Part shown: piece by piece, positions 1 to 6,731 of the stretch | How positions within the stretch are numbered: the stretch's first letter is position 1 | Layout: each line of letters begins with the position of its first letter | Source: a virus | Length of the DNA stretch: 33,555 nucleotides | Direction: 5' to 3' (one strand) | IMG/VR virus record: IMGVR_UViG_3300042261_000306 | Location: 1-33,555 of that record | Program-made: the position numbers and the translations under genes | The notes under the pieces: model-generated | What the model was told of the DNA's origin: nothing | The model's database searches: none | The model's input: the letters and a program-made list of their open reading frames with translations, nothing else

Positions 1-60
1 GGTCCAGTCACCGAGCGCTAATCAAGAGCCTGTAACGCGTGCATGATCAACCAACAGCCA

Positions 61-85
61 TCCGCCTAAGGGCGGAGATTATTTT
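61..85 (+). terminator. Rho-independent terminator, + strand
   Basis: A perfect 6-bp stem (TCCGCC, loop TAAG, GGCGGA, 61-76) is followed by a T-rich tract ending in TTTT. It would end transcription entering from the left of the window. The reverse strand has no T-run after the stem, so it works in one direction only. Confidence 0.6.
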
Positions 86-208
86 ACCACGTTTCCTGGG
101 GGTTCTGTCAAACTATTATTTTCGCATCTCTGCGGATCGCCCACAAACCAGCGTTTTCCGGGGTTTCCCGATCAGCGGATTTTTCCCTGAGTGTGATATT
201 TTTCAGGT

Positions 209-235
209 GGGGGTGTGCAGGGAGGGGGGAGGGGG
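209..235 (+). other. Putative G-quadruplex motif
   Basis: Four G-runs lie close together: G5 at 209-213, G3 at 220-222, G6 at 224-229 and G5 at 231-235, with loops of six, one and one bases. This fits the standard G-quadruplex pattern. It lies in non-coding, G-skewed DNA. Folding in vivo and function are unknown. Confidence 0.6.
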
Positions 236-408
236 TCTGTTTTGCCCCTGTTTCCAGTGTGCGGGCCGTTGGATTGGCGCCTGTGGCGCGTGTGCTTTCC
301 GTCAATGTTCATTGGCGGAATTGTGCGCCCGTAAGCAGGTCGGGCCGTCAGTGGGCAGGTCGTCGGGCCGCGCCGCTCGTCGGTGCGCTTGTCCTGGTGT
401 CGATGCGT

Positions 409-428
409 GGGGAGGGGTGGGGCGGGGG
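409..428 (+). other. Putative G-quadruplex motif with one-base loops
   Basis: Four G-runs of at least four bases are separated by single bases A, T and C (409-412, 414-417, 419-422, 424-428). Single-base loops with four tetrads are predicted to make a very stable parallel G-quadruplex. It is about 180 bp from the first motif and on the same strand. Function is unknown. Confidence 0.7.
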
Positions 429-757
429 TCGTGGACCGGCGAGCGATTGACGGCGGGGGTCTGGAGCGTGACGTAGCTACTTCGCCCCCGCACTGTCTTC
501 TTTACACACCCCCTACATTTGGTCCTGCCATTGGTCGCGTCGAGTCGGCGTCTGGAAAATGGTGCGGTGGTGGGTTTGTGGACAAGGGGGTTGGTGGTGA
601 AACCAAGGGTGTTGGTTGTGTGGTGGCGGCGGCGAGTATACCGGTGGCGTCACCGAAATGATGGCGGATTCGTTACGCCCCCCCAAGTGGACCGTAGGGC
701 GTGCGGGCGTTGGGAGGGCGGTGGGCTATATATTTTTGGAGGGTGGTGGCGGGCAAG

Positions 758-812
758 AAAAAACGCGCCCTTGATTGACATTCCCCTCCATAGGGCAAGC
801 GGTCAGGCGCGT
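758..812 (-). terminator. Candidate terminator of the leftward operon
   Basis: Read on the minus strand, ACGCGCC (812-806) and GGCGCGT (769-763) can form a 7-bp stem directly followed by six T residues (763-758). The loop of about 36 bases is long, though part of it can pair internally. The site is about 50 bp beyond the stop codon of the last leftward gene, the expected position. Confidence 0.4.
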
Positions 813-862
813 GTGTTGGGAGAAGGGTATCAGGAACGGTGCGCGGCGTCAAGGGGGGTGGT

Positions 863-1288
863 TCATGACTTCGCCCTCCACTCGCCGCACCAGTCGGTTT
901 CAAATCGGGTTTCGTAGTGTGCGTTGCGCCGACACCGAGACTGGATCATGTCCTGTTGCACGACTGGTTTGCCATCAAACCGGGAGATTGGAAGAACGTC
1001 AATCCAGTGCTGCGTTTGCCAGAACCGGCAGTTGCCGCACGACTCCTGCACTGGCGGCTTTGGCGCGTCCTGCTTGGGAGGAAGCGGGTTGGCGTCGTTC
1101 CATGCGCCAACAGCAGCAATTATGGAAGAATCAGCCGCATCCTTCCCAGAGTGCAGTGCGCTCATCCATGCAGTTTGGTTTCCGCACGTACATTGTACCT
1201 TTACCTGATTCCAGTATGCGGGCGGGTTGCATCGCGCGCCTACCGACACAGCGCCGATCTTGCACCTTACGCAAGGGTTGAGATTCAT
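863..1288 (-). CDS. Cys-rich Lar-like restriction-alleviation protein (two zinc-binding modules)
   Basis: The protein has 141 residues and two Cys modules. The first (residues 6-60) has C6-x2-C9, C20, C33-x-C35 and then an AWNDAN motif. This is the layout of Lar-type restriction-alleviation proteins, in which a small zinc ribbon ends in a W-N signature. The second (residues 84-135) has C84-x2-C87-RFW, C119 and DWCGEW, a pattern seen in small phage zinc-binding proteins. The start is supported by AAAGGA upstream of the ATG. It is the last gene of a leftward operon led by a serine recombinase, 12 bp after the stop of the preceding small gene. Known Lar proteins modulate type I restriction. A counter-defence role here is inferred, because the family match is by motif only and the fused second module is unusual. 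Confidence 0.75.
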   Translation of the reverse strand: MNLNPCVRCKIGAVSVGARCNPPAYWNQVKVQCTCGNQTAWMSALHSGKDAADSSIIAAVGAWNDANPLPPKQDAPKPPVQESCGNCRFWQTQHWIDVLPISRFDGKPVVQQDMIQSRCRRNAHYETRFETDWCGEWRAKS

Positions 1289-1300
1289 TTGCGTTCCTTT

Positions 1301-1405
1301 CTACGGGTTGCGTTTCGGCGGTTCGGTGAGAAGGATGAAAACGGCGACGCACAGGCACAGGATGGTGAAAAACTGCACAAGCGCGGGTTCTGCGGAGTGA
1401 ATCAT
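1301..1405 (-). CDS. 34-residue single-span membrane protein
   Basis: The protein is a short N-terminus, one hydrophobic segment (about residues 8-27, rich in L, V, F, I and C) and a basic PPKRNP tail. The start is fixed by a strong AAGGAGG (1411-1417 on the reverse strand) five bases before the ATG, and by an ATGA overlap with the stop of the upstream gene, which implies translational coupling. A longer reading from 1489 has no comparable site. The function is not recognised. Position and size would suit a superinfection-exclusion peptide, a holin-like peptide or a regulator of its membrane neighbour. No lysis enzyme is encoded nearby to favour a lysis role. Confidence 0.6.
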   Translation of the reverse strand: MIHSAEPALVQFFTILCLCVAVFILLTEPPKRNP

Positions 1406-1584
1406 CGCTTCCTCCTTGGCATGTAAAGCCTTTTGGCGAACATCCAGTCGTGCATTGTTCGGCATCCTTGGCGTCCCTCGAACAACCAAACCACGGCGAA
1501 TATCCAGCAGATTGCCGGTGCCAGCAGAAGGCAGGCAATCGCTTCCATGACGCTTTTCGGCGGGCGACCTTCGATGTACTCCAT
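1402..1584 (-). CDS. 60-residue single-span membrane protein
   Basis: The protein has one hydrophobic segment (about residues 14-36, including IACLLLAPAICWIFAVVW) and a strongly basic C-terminus ending MPRRKR, which suggests a cytoplasmic C-terminal tail. A good TAGGAGG lies just before the ATG and overlaps the stop region of the upstream recombinase gene. The stop codon overlaps the start of the 34-residue membrane protein by four bases. The pair therefore looks like a translationally coupled two-peptide membrane unit. The function is not recognised. Confidence 0.65.
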   Translation of the reverse strand: MEYIEGRPPKSVMEAIACLLLAPAICWIFAVVWLFEGRQGCRTMHDWMFAKRLYMPRRKR

Positions 1585-1592
1585 TGAGCCTC

Positions 1593-2321
1593 CTACCTAG
1601 TTGCCGAGCGTTCGATGATGTCGGAAATCGTTTGCAGCGAGAACGGGCGACCGCACCGCGCCATGAATCCGTTGTCGTTCAGGCGCGTGCGGATACCGGC
1701 CAGTGTTATGCCCTTTGCGCGAAGTGCGGCGATGAACATGCAAATGGTCTGCTCGCCAAGGTCCGGCACAAGGGAGTCGTCGATCAGCTTGCCGGTGCGC
1801 GGTCCCTCGGCGTGCCGCTTGGTGGATACCAGCGTCCATCCATAGGGCGGTTCCTTGGAGCCAACCTTGCGATGCTGCGCGATTTTGTGCTGTAGGGCCA
1901 TCTTGGTACGTGCGGAGATTTGATCGCGCTCTAGTTCGGCAAGCGCGGCAAAGACACGGTAGATCATGCGGCCAACCGGGGAAGTGGTGTCGATTTGCTC
2001 CGAGAGGGAAACGAACTGGCACTCCTTTTTGTCTAGGACGCTTGCGAGTTCAATGGCATCCCGCGTCGAGCGCGTCAGGCGGGACAGCGAGTACACCACC
2101 AGCGCGTCACCCTTGCGGACGGCTGCAAGTGCCTCCTGAAGCGCGGGGCGGTTGTCTGCGCGGCCACCAGACAGGCCGGGGTCAACAAACACCAGCACGT
2201 CGTCGGGCGCGATGTCGTGCAGCGCGGCCCATGCGCGTGCCTTGGACTCCTGCGCTTCGAGGGAAACGCCTTTGACGACCTGAGATTCGGATGATACCCT
2301 TATATAACAAATTGCTCGCAT
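1593..2321 (-). CDS. Serine recombinase (resolvase domain plus short recombinase domain)
   Basis: The 242-residue protein starts with the catalytic domain of serine recombinases. The motif YIRVSSESQ places the nucleophile at Ser10. SLSRLTRSTRD (about residues 78-88) carries conserved arginines, and the LAELERDQISARTK region marks the long helix at the end of the domain. Residues about 155-238 match the Recombinase domain of larger family members: PPYGW, spaced helices, GITLAGIRTRLNDNGF and a terminal SLQTISDIIERS. There is no Cys-rich zinc ribbon or coiled coil after it, so it is much shorter than classic large phage integrases. The ATG is preceded by AAAGGG. It leads the leftward operon and faces an AT-rich divergent control region whose repeat also lies inside codons 5-7, which suggests self-regulation. 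Integrase, invertase and resolvase roles are all possible. Confidence 0.9.
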   Translation of the reverse strand: MRAICYIRVSSESQVVKGVSLEAQESKARAWAALHDIAPDDVLVFVDPGLSGGRADNRPALQEALAAVRKGDALVVYSLSRLTRSTRDAIELASVLDKKECQFVSLSEQIDTTSPVGRMIYRVFAALAELERDQISARTKMALQHKIAQHRKVGSKEPPYGWTLVSTKRHAEGPRTGKLIDDSLVPDLGEQTICMFIAALRAKGITLAGIRTRLNDNGFMARCGRPFSLQTISDIIERSATR

Positions 2322-2444
2322 TTTGGCCCTTTCTGCTGTGACAAAGGCAATATAACATTTTGCGTGGTGCTATACAACAAAGAAAAGTGCATGGTGAAAG
2401 ATTTATTATACAACCCATGTTGACATGCGCACGCCAATGTTATA
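2301..2444. repeat. TATAYAACA repeat cluster in the divergent control region
   Basis: Four direct copies of TATA(C)AACA lie at 2303-2309, 2351-2357, 2371-2379 and 2407-2414 (the last lacks the final A). An inverted copy, AATGTTATA at 2436-2444, is an exact 9-bp inverted match to TATAACATT at 2351-2359. The first copy is inside the recombinase gene. The surrounding DNA is clearly AT-rich against a GC-rich background. They look like operator sites for a regulator or the recombinase. Confidence 0.5.
2349..2410 (-). promoter_or_regulatory. Candidate promoter(s) for the recombinase operon
   Basis: On the minus strand a perfect TATAAT (2410-2405) and a TATATT (2354-2349) lie about 85 and 30 bases upstream of the recombinase ATG. 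Neither has a convincing -35 box at 17 bp; the second has a weak TTGTAT. The region is AT-rich and holds the operator-like repeats, so a regulated promoter is likely but its exact position is not settled. Confidence 0.35.
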
Positions 2445-2446
2445 GA
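2420..2446 (+). promoter_or_regulatory. Candidate sigma70-type promoter for the rightward genes
   Basis: A perfect TTGACA (2420-2425) is followed by TATAGA (2441-2446) at 15 bp, or by TAGAGT (2443-2448) at 17 bp. The first rightward gene starts 25 bp downstream. The -10 element overlaps the inverted TGTTATA repeat, so a protein bound there would block this promoter. Confidence 0.45.
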
Positions 2447-2472
2447 GTAGCGGCGTCAAGGGGGATCAGGCT

Positions 2473-2715
2473 ATGAATTGTTTGCGGTGTTCACCGAAGC
2501 GCGTTGCGGCAGGCAATCCGGCGCGTGAGGCGTCGTGTAGGTCGCTTTGCCCATCGTGCAACTCTGTCGTTCGCCGGCAGATCGCGGAAGGCAAGACGAC
2601 CTGGGACGCGGAAATTGCGGCGGGTCGGTGCGCTGCGGCGCGGGTACATGTTCCCAACAAGTGTCAGGTGCCGGCAACGGCGAAAACAGCAAACCAAACA
2701 GGAGAGCAGGCATGA
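2473..2715 (+). CDS. 80-residue Cys-rich protein, possible zinc binding
   Basis: This is the first rightward gene after the divergent control region. C3-x2-C6 near the N-terminus and C26-x2-C29, with C22 nearby, could bind one zinc ion as a small treble-clef or ribbon fold. The remainder is basic and Ala-rich. The start is preceded by a GGGGGAT stretch, and the stop overlaps the next start as ATGA, which supports both genes. No family is recognised. As the first gene of the unit it could be a small DNA-binding regulator, but that is inference from position. Confidence 0.6.
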   Translation: MNCLRCSPKRVAAGNPAREASCRSLCPSCNSVVRRQIAEGKTTWDAEIAAGRCAAARVHVPNKCQVPATAKTANQTGEQA

Positions 2716-2957
2716 GCGAACAGAACACGGCGGGTACGGCGGATGCAGGGGTGGCGAAGGCGAAGAACAAGCGTGGCGACACAATCCCGCGCTGGCAGGT
2801 TGTCGTTGCCGGGAACGAAATCACGAACATCCTGCCCGACAAGTACAAGTCGCCGGAATCCGCGCTCCGCGCCATCGAGTCCAAGAAGATCGAGAACGCC
2901 ATCGGTCTGTTCCGTCCGCTGGCGGTCGAGGCCAAGGTCACGGCGCGTCTGGTGTAG
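2712..2957 (+). CDS. 81-residue hypothetical protein
   Basis: The start at 2712 is chosen because it overlaps the previous stop (ATGA) and has AGGAGAG upstream. The longer frame from 2547 would run through most of the preceding gene. The N-terminus (MSEQNTAGTADAG) is low complexity, followed by a compact alpha/beta-like stretch with WQVVVAGNEITNILPDKYKSPESALRAIESKKI. The next gene follows after 13 bp. No family is recognised. Small proteins of this kind are common in the early or DNA-processing region of phages. Confidence 0.65.
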   Translation: MSEQNTAGTADAGVAKAKNKRGDTIPRWQVVVAGNEITNILPDKYKSPESALRAIESKKIENAIGLFRPLAVEAKVTARLV

Positions 2958-2970
2958 GAGGGGCGGCGCG

Positions 2971-3111
2971 ATGAGCAACCAGTTCAGGGCGTCAGGCAAC
3001 GACACGGCGGCACGCAAGCGCGATCAGAAAAAGTGGGATGCGTGTCCGCTGTGGAAGAAGTGCGGCAAGGCGGCAAACAAGAAGGGCGGGAAGTCAAATG
3101 GGGTACGATAG
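2971..3111 (+). CDS. 46-residue basic protein
   Basis: A short gene with AGGAGGGG (2956-2963) before the ATG. The product is very basic, with many Lys and Arg residues, and has DACPLWKKC with two Cys six residues apart. It overlaps the start of the SSB-like gene by 14 bases. A nucleic-acid-binding role would fit its charge and position, but no family is recognised. Confidence 0.5.
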   Translation: MSNQFRASGNDTAARKRDQKKWDACPLWKKCGKAANKKGGKSNGVR

Positions 3112-3529
3112 CAGAGAGAAAACGCCGACCACAACGAAGGTCGAGGTTGTCGGAACGTGCGTCAAGGTTGTCGAGCCGGACGCGACCAGTCGCTTCCCGA
3201 AACTCGAAGTCTGGGTCGAGTACGAGGACGGTCAGTACAAGGGTCTGCTTCCGTTCGAGGCGGGCGAGAAGTACGCCGCCAAGTTTGTGCCGCGCCCGCA
3301 GTTGGGCGACATTGTGCGGGCGTCCGGGTACGTCAGCGGACGTGCGGCCAAGGACGGGAGCCGCGTGTACCTGTCGATTCGGCTGGCGTTCATGCGCGTC
3401 GAGGGCACGGTGATGCCACGCAGTCGCGCCGAGTCGCATGATGCCAACGCGCCTGAACAGCCGCAGCGCGTCTCTGACGGTGTGCCACCGCCGACTCCGG
3501 ACATTCCCGAACCGGATTTGCCTTTCTGA
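3098..3529 (+). CDS. SSB-like protein with acidic DLPF tail
   Basis: The product has 143 residues from the ATG at 3098, which follows a GGGCGGGAAG site. The N-terminal 105 residues are beta-rich (KVEVVGTCVKVVE, LEVWVEYEDGQYKGLLPF, GDIVRASGYVSGRAA, RVYLSIRLAFMRV), which suggests an OB-fold. The remaining 35-40 residues are a flexible, Pro-rich acidic tail ending PDIPEPDLPF. That ending closely resembles the conserved acidic tip of bacterial single-stranded DNA-binding proteins (usually ending D-I/L-P-F), which recruits partner proteins. The core is not clearly a standard SSB sequence, so the assignment rests mainly on tail and fold pattern. Its place before the terminase genes fits DNA replication or recombination. 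Confidence 0.6.
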   Translation: MGYDSREKTPTTTKVEVVGTCVKVVEPDATSRFPKLEVWVEYEDGQYKGLLPFEAGEKYAAKFVPRPQLGDIVRASGYVSGRAAKDGSRVYLSIRLAFMRVEGTVMPRSRAESHDANAPEQPQRVSDGVPPPTPDIPEPDLPF

Positions 3530-3537
3530 TCTACGCC

Positions 3538-4113
3538 ATGGAACCTGCCACACCAGCGGAAGTCGCCGTGCAACCTGCCAACGAGTCGCAGGCGGTTGTC
3601 GCGGCGATCCCCAAGGAAATCTTGGAGCGCGGCGAGCGTTTCTTGGAACTTCTTGACAAGGGCGAGACGTTCGCAAAGGCGATGACGCTAGCGAATCTGC
3701 GCCTTGGGCAGTACCGGATGCTTGCGGGCGTGCCAGGGTACAATGACCGTGTGGCGGCGGCGTGCCGGACGTTCAAGGAGACGGCCAAGCACGCGGTCCT
3801 GCACAGGGCCGTGGACGCGATTGTGAACGGGGACACGCAGGAAGCGTTGGACAAGAACGGCGATGTGCGCACGCTGCGTACAAAATTGGACGGCAATCTG
3901 GTCAAGACGGTTCTGGCCGGTCTGGACAAGGACTTTGCCAACCAGCAGGTCGAAAGCGGCGGTGGCGGTGCGCGGGTCGTGCTGAACGTGAACCTGCCTG
4001 CGGACGCCATGCTCAACATTACGATGGGCAACGAGCGTCCGGCGAACCTTGGCGAAGGGGTTGTGCTGCCAAAGGCGATTGACGTGCAGGGCGAAGAGAT
4101 AACGGGTCGATAG
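3538..4113 (+). CDS. Possible terminase small subunit
   Basis: The protein has 191 residues. Residues 24-75 (ILERGERFLELLDKGETFAKAMTLANLRLGQYRMLAG) look like a helix-turn-helix region. A helical middle follows (FKETAKHAVLHRAVDAIVNGD), then RTKLDGNLVKTVLAGLDKDFA, and the tail is a Gly-rich linker plus a short beta segment. This order, an N-terminal DNA-binding helix-turn-helix followed by helices and a tail, resembles small terminase subunits that recognise the packaging site. It lies upstream of the large subunit, though three small genes intervene. The start lacks a clear ribosome binding site and is probably coupled to the stop 8 bp upstream. A generic phage DNA-binding regulator is the main alternative. 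Confidence 0.45.
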   Translation: MEPATPAEVAVQPANESQAVVAAIPKEILERGERFLELLDKGETFAKAMTLANLRLGQYRMLAGVPGYNDRVAAACRTFKETAKHAVLHRAVDAIVNGDTQEALDKNGDVRTLRTKLDGNLVKTVLAGLDKDFANQQVESGGGGARVVLNVNLPADAMLNITMGNERPANLGEGVVLPKAIDVQGEEITGR

Positions 4114-4126
4114 AAAGGACTCTCCC

Positions 4127-4399
4127 ATGAGAAAGTATGTTCGCCGCATCCGCATGTGGTTCTGGGCGGCTTCGCACGCATGGACGCTGGCACGCCGCGC
4201 CATGAATCTGCAACAGCAGGTCGGATACGCGCAAATCGTGGACGTGTGCGCCAAGCAGGGCGTCATCGTCGCCATTCGCGGGAGTCGCAACGGATGGTCG
4301 GCAACGCTTGGCAAACGCATGGACATCAAGGCGGATTCGTTCCAGTCGCTCATTGCGACCATCGCGGACCTGCCTAACCGCGCAAGCAAGGAGGTGTAA
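4127..4399 (+). CDS. 90-residue hypothetical protein
   Basis: AAAGGA lies upstream of the ATG. The N-terminus is strongly basic (MRKYVRRIRMWF) with an amphipathic helix through about residue 32. A small alpha/beta segment follows (AQIVDVCAKQGVIVAIRGSRNGWSATLGKR), with a pattern of alternating hydrophobic residues. It lies between the possible small terminase and another small basic protein, all closely spaced and codirectional. No family is recognised. Confidence 0.6.
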   Translation: MRKYVRRIRMWFWAASHAWTLARRAMNLQQQVGYAQIVDVCAKQGVIVAIRGSRNGWSATLGKRMDIKADSFQSLIATIADLPNRASKEV

Positions 4400-4400
4400 C

Positions 4401-4577
4401 ATGCCAGTCAGGGTCGTTAAACGCGCCGGCAAGTATCGCCTCGTAGAGCCTTCTGGCCGCATCGCCAAGACGCGCCTCGGGAACGCCATGGACGGCGGCG
4501 GCAGCAAGGATAAGGCGACCCGCGCACGTCAGGCCGCGCATATCAATCAGGCGTTGCGCGAATCCGGCAGGATATGA
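4401..4577 (+). CDS. 58-residue basic protein
   Basis: A near-perfect AAGGAGGTG precedes the ATG. The product begins PVRVVKRAGKYRLVEPSGRIAKT, which could form a short beta hairpin, and ends with a basic helix (KATRARQAAHINQALRESGRI). The stop overlaps the next start by four bases (ATGA). Small proteins of this style are common next to phage terminase genes. No function is assigned. Confidence 0.6.
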   Translation: MPVRVVKRAGKYRLVEPSGRIAKTRLGNAMDGGGSKDKATRARQAAHINQALRESGRI

Positions 4578-5116
4578 AGAGTAGGCGTCCTACTGAGTGG
4601 TATTCGCTGCTGCACACCCACGCGCTGATCGCGCAGATCGACCGCGCCATGGGTGATGCACAGGGAGCCGGTTTGCCGGACGTTATCACAACCCTCATGG
4701 AGTGCCGCGAGTTTGCCAGCCGGATTCAGAACACACCGGCACTCATGCTGTTTCGCGGCGTGGTGTCGCACAAGCACCTGAGCCTGAAGCACGAGTACCA
4801 CCACTGGGTCAACGTGCGGGCGTGGAGAACCAGGATCGGCGAGAAAGGCACGCTTGAAGGGTACATGGGCGACCCCATGCTTGTGTGCTTCAGCGAGCGG
4901 CACAAAGACTTTGCGGAGACGATAGCATACAACGACTTCATCGAGGTTGACGGGGAGATGTACCACTTCACCAAGCGTGACAAGGTGACGGACAAAGTGA
5001 TATGTGTTGTTCCGTACATGAATGTGCGCAATGCCGAACTGATACGGAGAGGGGAAGCGGTTGACTCAATCAACCCTTACGAACGCCATGCCGAACCAGT
5101 CAAAACAACCGCATAA
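4574..5116 (+). CDS. 180-residue hypothetical protein
   Basis: Translation is probably coupled to the upstream gene through the ATGA overlap. The protein is mixed alpha/beta without obvious catalytic motifs. It has a His-rich stretch in the middle (residues about 65-80, HKHLSLKHEYHHW) and a beta-rich second half. Its last 56 bases overlap the terminase gene, whose TTG start lies inside it. No family is recognised. The location suggests a role in packaging or its regulation, but nothing in the sequence proves this. Confidence 0.65.
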   Translation: MKSRRPTEWYSLLHTHALIAQIDRAMGDAQGAGLPDVITTLMECREFASRIQNTPALMLFRGVVSHKHLSLKHEYHHWVNVRAWRTRIGEKGTLEGYMGDPMLVCFSERHKDFAETIAYNDFIEVDGEMYHFTKRDKVTDKVICVVPYMNVRNAELIRRGEAVDSINPYERHAEPVKTTA

Positions 5117-6728
5117 GGTCATAACGCCGAAAACTTACACGCCGGACGGGGCAACCCTCGTGGCGTTTCTCAAGTCCCGAGCCAAGTCGCGCATGATTCG
5201 CGGCCCGCGTGGTTCCGGCAAGTCAACGTGCATCGTGTGGGCAATCTGGCTAACCATGACCACCATGCGCCCGCTGAAGGGCACGAAGATTCGCAGCAGC
5301 CGATGGGCGTTTGTCGCGGCAACATACCCGCGCATCCAAAGCACCGCGCTCAAGGAATGGATGTACTGGTTTGGCGCGTTCACCGAAGTCAAGCAGGGTG
5401 TGCAGACCATCGCCACAATCAACGTCGAACTGGAAGACGGTACATCGGTTGACGCGCAGATTCTATTCACCGCCGCCGATGATCTGCAAAGCGCGGGCAA
5501 GTTCAAGTCCACGCAGTTGACCGGCGCGTGGCTGGTGGAAGCCGCAGAAATACCGGATGATTCGGTCTACAAGATGCTCTACATGTCGGTTGGACGCTGG
5601 CCGGGTGACGCCGACGGCGGCGCGTCTTGGGCGGGGATCGTGTCCGATACCAACTCCATGCCTCGCGGTCACTGGTGGCAGCGGTACGAGGACGAAATCA
5701 GGCCGTCCGACATGGAGTTCTTCAATCAGCCGCCGGCACTGCTGGACGCCTACCCGTTCGACCCCGCGAATCCAGTCTACATTCCCAACATGGGGCAGGA
5801 CAAGCGGTGGGGGCCGGCAGAGAACATCAAACACTGTCGCGGCGGGTTCAACTACTACATGGACGCGCTGAAGACCTACTCGCGGGAGTGGATTCAGGTC
5901 TTTATCCAGAACAAGTACGGGCGGCTGTCTGCTGACCGGCTGGTGTATCCAGAGTACCGAGACGACGAACACGCGACAACCAAGCTGTTCCCCTATCGCG
6001 GCATCCCGCTGCGTCTCGGGTTCGACTGGGGGCTGACTCCCTCGTGCATCATCTGCCAGCTTGACTCCTACGGGGTCTGGCGGTGCTTGGAAGAGGTTTG
6101 CGGGAACAGCATTGGTGCGCGTAACTTCGCACGGCAAGACCTGGCCCCGGTGATCCTGAAGCGGTATGCGGGCATCCCCATCATTGCGGCTGGCGATCCT
6201 GCTGGCGGTCAGCGGGACCAGTCCAATGAAAGCACATGCTTCAAGGAGTTGGAAGCAATCGGCATCACGGTTCACAAGGCTCCAAGTAACGCGCTGATCC
6301 CCCGGCGCGAGGCGGTGGCGGCGTACCTGTCGCAGAGCAAGAAGTTCCTGCTGGACGTGGATCGGTGTCCAAAATTGCACGATGGGTTCAAGGGCGCGTA
6401 TCATCTTGACGAAAAAGGCGTACCGGATGACGTACCAGAGGGGCATATTCACGACGCTTTGCAAGCCATCCTTTTATATAGCAGCGTCAACCCAAGCGCA
6501 CAGGCGCGGGACTGGGAAGGCAACGGCTGTTTCTCGTCCGAAGTGATGAAGGCGATGGGTTTCAACCTGCCGGGGTCACAACGGCTTGACGGGTACGGGC
6601 AGACGGATGCCGGCGGCAACGTGCCGGTTGACACAAGCGGAAACTCGGTTGAGAACACGCCGCCCGCCGACCATGTTCCATGTGGAACGTCGCCGGACGA
6701 TGGCATGGCGTGGGCGGTGGAGGGATAG
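5061..6728 (+). CDS. terL: Terminase large subunit (packaging ATPase and nuclease)
   Basis: The 555-residue protein powers DNA packaging and cuts the concatemer. The ATPase domain has Walker A GPRGSGKST (48-56), a motor-region segment SRWAFVAATYPRIQ (about 83-96), and a Walker B-type strand GAWLVEAAEI (155-164) with E160 in the catalytic position. The RNase H-like nuclease domain shows the expected acidic residues: D322 in GFDWG, D379 in AAGDPAG and D465 in GHIHDALQA. The C-terminal 70 residues are a Gly/Asn-rich tail. The start is taken as TTG at 5061, because GGAGAGGGG lies just upstream. The first ATG at 5088 has no such site, so a TTG start with a 56-bp overlap of the previous gene is favoured. 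Confidence 0.95.
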   Translation: MTQSTLTNAMPNQSKQPHKVITPKTYTPDGATLVAFLKSRAKSRMIRGPRGSGKSTCIVWAIWLTMTTMRPLKGTKIRSSRWAFVAATYPRIQSTALKEWMYWFGAFTEVKQGVQTIATINVELEDGTSVDAQILFTAADDLQSAGKFKSTQLTGAWLVEAAEIPDDSVYKMLYMSVGRWPGDADGGASWAGIVSDTNSMPRGHWWQRYEDEIRPSDMEFFNQPPALLDAYPFDPANPVYIPNMGQDKRWGPAENIKHCRGGFNYYMDALKTYSREWIQVFIQNKYGRLSADRLVYPEYRDDEHATTKLFPYRGIPLRLGFDWGLTPSCIICQLDSYGVWRCLEEVCGNSIGARNFARQDLAPVILKRYAGIPIIAAGDPAGGQRDQSNESTCFKELEAIGITVHKAPSNALIPRREAVAAYLSQSKKFLLDVDRCPKLHDGFKGAYHLDEKGVPDDVPEGHIHDALQAILLYSSVNPSAQARDWEGNGCFSSEVMKAMGFNLPGSQRLDGYGQTDAGGNVPVDTSGNSVENTPPADHVPCGTSPDDGMAWAVEG

Positions 6729-6731
6729 CGG

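Larger units (their letters stand above)
1..862. other. G-rich stretch with no convincing gene
   Basis: I see no credible gene here. The possible reading frames are short, lack ribosome binding sites and have the composition of the G-rich strand rather than of a protein. From about 200 to 760 the + strand is strongly G-biased with many GGG and GGTGG runs. The stretch contains a + strand terminator (61-85), two G-quadruplex motifs (209-235 and 409-428) and a candidate leftward terminator (758-812), listed separately. The first 21 bases could be the tail of a gene entering from the left (reading GPVTER then stop at 19-21), but this is too short to call. Confidence 0.6.

Noticed and set aside
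39-661. Overlapping open frames in the G-rich left end
   Set aside because: None has a ribosome binding site. Their Gly, Arg, Trp and Val bias follows the G-runs, and different frames are equally open.
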